From the NCBI GenBank assembly GCA_008360955.1, contig LUCM01000143.1, positions 60,448-124,447 on the forward strand: a stretch of 64,000 bases of DNA. The letters run 5' to 3'. The number at the start of each line of letters is the position of its first letter. The stretch's first letter is position 1. This DNA is from Fasciolopsis buskii (Eukaryota; Platyhelminthes; Trematoda; Plagiorchiida; Fasciolidae). The position numbers and the translations under genes are program-made. This document shows positions 58,991 through 64,000 of this stretch, one piece after another. The notes below the pieces were generated by a model. The model was not told where the DNA came from. It saw nothing but the letters and a program-made list of their open reading frames with translations, and ran no database searches.

Positions 58991-61590
58991 AGTAGGGCTC
59001 CAATCCTGTGGCTTCAAACCGCCATAAACAGCTCTTCGACGTATTCAAGGCACCGGCGGAACTGGGCTCCGGGCTTTTTGTATTTCACCAGTGATTCCCG
59101 GTCTTCCGTCAACTGTGGATATTAGGCAGCTACGTGCGATAGCATTTTACAAGACACCAAGCACCCTGAAGAAAACTTTATCAACAAGGTCAATCTTACT
59201 GGGTTAACCATGCGTCTGCAACGAGTATACTATTATTATTCCCCTTAAATTTGAGCCTTGTATGGAGCTGATATCAGGCAGTAATCGATAGGCCGACGGA
59301 CTCTCCGAAGGCTGGATCAATGCAAGGCAGGACCAAGCGTGCTGGTGAGTTTTGGGGAGCCTTCCGAAATAAGGGGGAGGATGACTGGAGCAATCCCCGG
59401 GTGTTCAGTCAGAGAAGCACACAGGTTGAAGCATAGGAGCAACCTAGAGCGAATGCGCTAGTAATCAACACTAAATCAGGTGACATAATAAAAATGGGTG
59501 GCCACAATATCCACAACCAAGGACAGTACAAATCGAATAGAATTGCTAATCGAAACGGAAAACAGGAAACGGAGAATCTTTACTCCGTTGAAAATCCCGC
59601 AGCCAAAATACGCGCAGTGCGGATGAAATCACACGGGATCGCCATTGTTTGCATACGTGGGGCTTCATCCACCGAATTTTCAGAAGGCCTCCAGCAACAT
59701 GGTGCTTTAGGAAAAATCGCCACCAGTATGAATTCCAGCCCAATCATTACGCATTCTAACGTCCTCGTGATCCCGTGGAGCTTGAGAAGCTGCATATAGG
59801 GTAGGATTGAGGGAGCCTCCCCGCAATGGTTGCGTCAAAGCCATCACCAGATAAAAAAGCGGTATGGGTGGGCTAAGATTCTTGCCGCCCCCGGTTAAGA
59901 GTGACCACGTGATACTGAGGTTCAAGGTTTCGACTCAGTCATGTGAATGGGCCCGTGGCCGAGTGCAGTATTTATGAAAAATTGCATATAATTGAGAGCA
60001 TGCTCCGAGCAGCCCAACTCGATTGGAGTGCAGGGGACTCCGTTGTTGTAGGGTCCATGTGGCTAAGAATAGAACCTCATTTTCATAAGCAGTAAGATGC
60101 CTTGGTCCTCTTACATAAAGCTGACAAAACTGGCATCCCGAGATGAGGAACCCGCCATTTGCCCAATGATTGGTTAGCAAGAACGAAGCTTGCATACTCA
60201 TTAGGAGCCAGGGAACGTTGAAGCACTAAATGACGTACAAGTTTGATTGAATTGTCATTCTATTTGCCACAGAACTCCCAAGTGGCAGCCTCTTGTCAAG
60301 CGGTCGGAATGCGTATTTTCTGTTCTTGACTGCAGTGGGAATATGGAGAAGGTAACATTCTAAGAGGTGGGTGCCATTTTGTGCATGTCAACAGAAGAAT
60401 TGTGGATGCTCATTTCTCTCCTTGGGTTAACTCTTTCCTTTAACAACTGAACCATAACCTGGCCCCACTTTGAAGTAAACATCAAGCCGTGTCCATCACT
60501 CCTGAGGAGAGATAAAAATACGGTAGCAAATCTTCAAAGAGGGCCACAAAATGAAGGTGTGGTCTCAGGAACATAACCTATTCCAATGGACCTCGTGCAC
60601 CGAGCCTGTAGAGTATACAATACAGATGGTCAGGAGGGGACCTAATAAGGGATATCCAAACAACCTAGAGACATCCTAACAGAAACTTCTTCAAATTAGC
60701 TGCGGCTTAAGCATTGCGCGATCGCACACCGAAGCGAGAGAGACAGCAACCAAGGTCGAGGGCTGGGGAATAATTTTTCTCTGTTACATTATACCGTTCG
60801 TGGAACTCACTACCATTGATGGTCCTGTTGGGAACCAGAGAGAAGCTATCAAGGGAAACGAAGGGGGGAAGTAAAAAATAGAGGAGGATTCACAATAAGC
60901 ATATCGGTGGAAGGGAAACTTTCAAAGAAAGAAAAAAGAAAATACAGCAGACATCATAATTGAATGACGGTGTGAGGTAAGAAGGCGGAAAAATAGGGCG
61001 TCGCAACTACAAGACTAACAAATCATTAATTGCCAGCCAAACTATCCCTACTGAACAGATGGATGAAAAGCAGCGAAATGTGAGGGCAGCATCGTTGCAC
61101 AATAAAAATGAAAAAGTGACGGAAGAGGAGAAAAATGAAAGGATAGAGACAAACCAAGAAAGCAAAAAAGGCAAGGACAGCCCTCAATGCATGCAAGAAC
61201 ACACGGGCATAAGCCAAATCGACATGCAACATCTATATATTCACGTACAACACATATCCGGCAAAGCGCTCTTAATATTTTCCACGGATGGAACACTGTT
61301 AGGATTCATTTAAACCAGTAGCAGAAGTTAAAAGTTGGGCCGTCCATCCTTCTTTCACTTCCCATCGTCTTTCGCCATTTCTATCCGCTGTGCATAAGTT
61401 ACCGTTTACCATCCGTGCTAGTTCTGAGCTATCGGCGTCCTCGTTTTATTTTGAGCACGGCAGGTCTGAAAGTGCCTAATCATATGTGTATATATAGGAG
61501 CCAAAATAAGAAGGTTGGGAGCGCGGGGATGAGGGTGAAGATGTGGAATTTCATGATAATAAGCGGGCAAGGGCCTTATGAGTAAGTCCC
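58991..61590. other. GC-richer, purine-rich DNA upstream of the LINE
   Basis: By eye the base composition shifts here: more G+C, with purine runs on the plus strand, for example 60860-60960 and 61059-61180. It may be the 5' region or first ORF of the LINE that follows. Candidate plus-strand frames at 59494-59799 and 61059-61313 (very hydrophilic: NEKVTEEEKNERIETNQ) have no recognised domain and no CCHC zinc knuckle. Confidence 0.35.
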
Positions 61591-61599
61591 GAGCTTAAG

Positions 61600-62294
61600 A
61601 CACCACCGTCCGTTTGGCAGCCGAAAGCACAGAGGTCGGGAATTATAAGGGCGGCCTACACAAAGGCCTCAGGTGTGGATACTAAGTGGCCAGAGTTACA
61701 ATTCAGAACTCTGGATGTAAATGTACTGGTTTTCACTGAGACCTGGTTGCGGCCCGGGGAGGGTGACAATAATTTAATGGCGCGGGATTATTCATACTTT
61801 TGAATAGATGGAGCGGATGGGAGAATGAGAGGCGGGACGTTGATACTAGCAGCTGAAAATTACGAGGCGTAGGAGGGTCACAAGCTGCATATCCCAAGCA
61901 TACACGTCCTGGTGGCTCGAGGATCTCAGTTGTAGGTGTGTATCGGAGCCCGGGGTCGACGCAAGTGGAGGACGGGGAATTGTTTCCATGTCTCAGTGTG
62001 GTTGCAGGGTCTGCGGGCAGGCTTCCCACACTGGAAGAATTCAATACCCCTGAGAGTGACTGGGTTTGCGAGACAGCTGCGAAAGGTAACTTTGGGCATC
62101 AACTATTGCAGTTCGTGCATGAGAGTGCGATAGCTGAACAAGTTACCGAAGAGATTAAATGGAGATCCGGGCAAGTATCTTCAACCCTCCACTTGTTGAT
62201 TACGAGAACGCCAGATGATATAGGGAGCCCTGAGTTGAAAGATCCAAGTTTGAGTGAATACGCCGTAATCCGTGTGCGACTGAGTATGCGGTGA
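61600..62294 (+). pseudogene. LINE APE-like endonuclease domain
   Basis: Across frames: LDVNVLVFTETWLRPGEGDN (T-E-T-W-L, catalytic Glu kept), RDYSYF then a stop, VYRSPGSTQVEDGELF (Y-R-S-P), LEEFNTPESDW where G-D-F-N is expected (the Gly-Asp pair is Glu-Glu here), and at the end DPSLSEYAVIRVRLS where S-D-H is normal (SEY here). The loss of the S-D-H aspartate and histidine should abolish nicking. The clean part is the 118-codon frame 61938-62294. Confidence 0.8.
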
Positions 62295-62498
62295 CTGGCG
62301 GCCCCCAATAAATATGGCAGGAACTTCTCAGGAATGGGTAAAAGTAGGCTGCTGGACTTGGGTCTCCAAACTCGGTGGAAAGTAGAGAGGTTGCAACTGC
62401 GTGGATTGTCAGTGGGAGGCAATTAATAGCAACCTGCTAACAATAACAGACTTGGGTGCACCCCTACGCAGGACCAAGCGAAAGGGGCTACCACCAGG

Positions 62499-64000
62499 GT
62501 GGAGAAGCAGGATCATGAGAGCCAGAAGGCATTAGCGCAGGGCTTTCGTGAGTTACAGGGATACACATGGCTACAGAGGTTACCTAAAGAGAGAAAGAGA
62601 GTGTCCCGCATCCAACGGCAGTGCCAAACAGACTACGAGGAGCGAATCGCTGGGGTTGCTAGAAGGAACCCCAAAGCCTATTAGAACTACGTGCAGGCTG
62701 AGGCCGATTTGCGGAAGACCGTAGGCAGAGTCAAAAATCACCAGGAAATTTGGTCGGCCGGCAGTCAGGAGAAATCCGAAATTTTTCCAGGCGGTAAATA
62801 GGCAGGATCAAAGGACACAGGGACGAACGCTAGGTCCCGTCACCTTTTTGGTGGAGATGTCGGACGGAGCGATCGCGGCGGAAGAAATGTGGGACATCCT
62901 AACAAAAATGGACGCGTCGAAAGCAGTGGGGCCTTATGGGATCCACCCGGAGATAATAAATCCGCTGGCGGAGGTCCCGGTGAAACCTTGCACCCAACTC
63001 TTTAATGCATCGCTGGACTAAGGGCGGCTCGCCGCGGACCGGTTAACATCGACAGTCATACTGGTGCATAAAGGTGAGCTGAAAACTCTTAAAAGTTTCC
63101 CTCGCCGCAGGACAGTCAATCACCTAGAAACTAACGAGTTAGTGCCGACGGAGCAGCACGGATTTTAGCACAAGGGTTCCTGTGTGACCAACTTCATAAG
63201 CTTTCTGGACGAAGTAACATTTAGAGTTGGATGGGGCGAGAGGGACAAAGTCTGCTATCTGAACCTTCAGAAGGCCCTTGGTTCCGCGAAACACAGGCTT
63301 CTTAACCAAATGTGAACGCTTTCGGAATGGATGCTAATGTGAATAATTAGAAAGCACAAAGTCTGAAGGGTCGATCTTTCAGAATGAGAATCGATGGGTG
63401 TCTATCGGACAGGGGATGGTTATACAGCGGGGTGCCTCAGGGGTCTGTCTAAGGACAGCTGCTCTTCTCCGTGCATGTCAAAAACCCAGCTAGTGGATTG
63501 GCAAATTCGTGTCCCACGATTGCTGACGACAACAAACTATTGAGGACGGCAAACAGTGACGCTATCAAAGGGAATCTGGATAAAGTTTACCGGTGGTCGG
63601 TGAGCTGGGATCTTCCGTTGAACTTGGACAAATGTCGGCGGCTCATGGAGTGAGAGGCGAATTCCATTCGCCACGTGGGTCTACTAGGGCATCAGGTCGC
63701 AATGGAACAGTCTCAACAGGCAAGAGACCACGGGATATTTGTGAGTGCAGACTTCAAACTTAGTCTCTGATGTCGGAAGGCAGCCAAGAATTTATGGTGC
63801 ACTCTACGCCAACTTAGGAGGACCGTAGGATCTAAGGAGCCTAAAGTTATTCTGTCATTGTTCAAAGTATGTGTCCAACCGCACTTGGAATACTGTGTCC
63901 AGGCATGGAGACCATATTTGATAAGATAGCAAAATCCTGAAACAGACTCAGCGTGCTTTTACACCGTGGTTTGGGCATTGGAGGCTCATGGGGTATGAGT
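62499..64000 (+). pseudogene. LINE reverse transcriptase, 3' incomplete
   Basis: Starts with the linker RVSRIQRQCQTDYEERIA and NPKAY, then SKAVGPYGIHPEIINPLA (like K-S-P-G-P-D-G-I-H-P), STVILVHKG, EQHGF then SCVTNFISFLDEVT, KVCYLNLQKALGSAKHRLL (motif A; both the Y-x-D and F-D aspartates altered), SGVPQGSV-like sequence near 63430, and IADDNKLLR at about 63519 (motif C with both aspartates kept). It continues LDKVYRWSVSWDLPLNLDKC and VQPHLEYCVQAW. Stops interrupt it in at least six places. The window ends before the terminus. Confidence 0.85.

Larger units (their letters stand above)
61590..64000 (+). mobile_element. LINE (CR1/Jockey type), endonuclease and RT, cut by window end
   Basis: Plus-strand endonuclease then reverse transcriptase in order, the layout of APE-type non-LTR retrotransposons. 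The coding sequence is broken by many stops and frame changes but is readable almost continuously to base 64000, where it is still within the C-terminal region (LFKVCVQPHLEYCVQAW). It would transpose by target-primed reverse transcription in the nucleus if intact. It is the least decayed LINE in the window but carries altered catalytic residues in both domains. Confidence 0.85.

Noticed and set aside
1..64000. CRISPR arrays, bacterial operons, rRNA genes
   Set aside because: No regularly spaced direct repeats, no tightly packed long ORFs and no rRNA-like stretches on either strand.

Overview
The window looks like a stretch of eukaryotic, very probably flatworm (trematode or tapeworm), nuclear DNA. 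There are no operons, ribosome binding sites or dense coding. Most of it is AT-rich non-coding sequence with scattered, decayed transposable elements. The flatworm call rests on the repeats: Penelope-like elements (PLEs) with GIY-YIG endonucleases, several CR1/Jockey-type LINE fragments and a tRNA-derived SINE. It is an inference, and another lophotrochozoan is possible.

Layout. 1-14.3 kb: mostly featureless DNA, with two copies of a roughly 290-bp tRNA-derived SINE in opposite orientation (near 13-322 and 13999-14276) and a PLE end fragment at 11.55-11.68 kb. 14.27-14.61 kb: a short, internally deleted PLE derivative. 22.53-24.22 kb: its long relative on the minus strand, with a reverse transcriptase, a GIY-YIG domain and inverted terminal repeats of about 150 bp. 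33.08-34.91 kb: a second PLE on the minus strand with the N-terminal part, thumb and GIY-YIG domain but no RT catalytic core. 36.57-37.32 kb and 39.44-40.99 kb: two decayed plus-strand LINE fragments. 42.54-43.57 kb: three possible plus-strand exons whose reading phases agree, the best host-gene candidate in the window. 44346-52479: an 8.1-kb element with inverted arms of about 2.6-2.7 kb around a 2.8-kb core with no recognisable genes. 53.1-54.8 kb: a plus-strand LINE with a PLE end inside it. 61.6-64.0 kb: a plus-strand LINE (endonuclease then RT) running off the window.

Every recognisable coding remnant belongs to a retroelement and carries stops, frameshifts or lost catalytic residues, so the window reads as a graveyard of mobile elements with perhaps one small piece of host gene. 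The two most unusual items are the giant inverted-repeat element and a conserved, hammerhead-like structured motif at the ends of four PLE copies. At the base composition seen here, my rough expectation is that stop-to-stop frames up to about 140-150 codons arise by chance, so I did not call ORFs below that size unless motifs or splice signals supported them.
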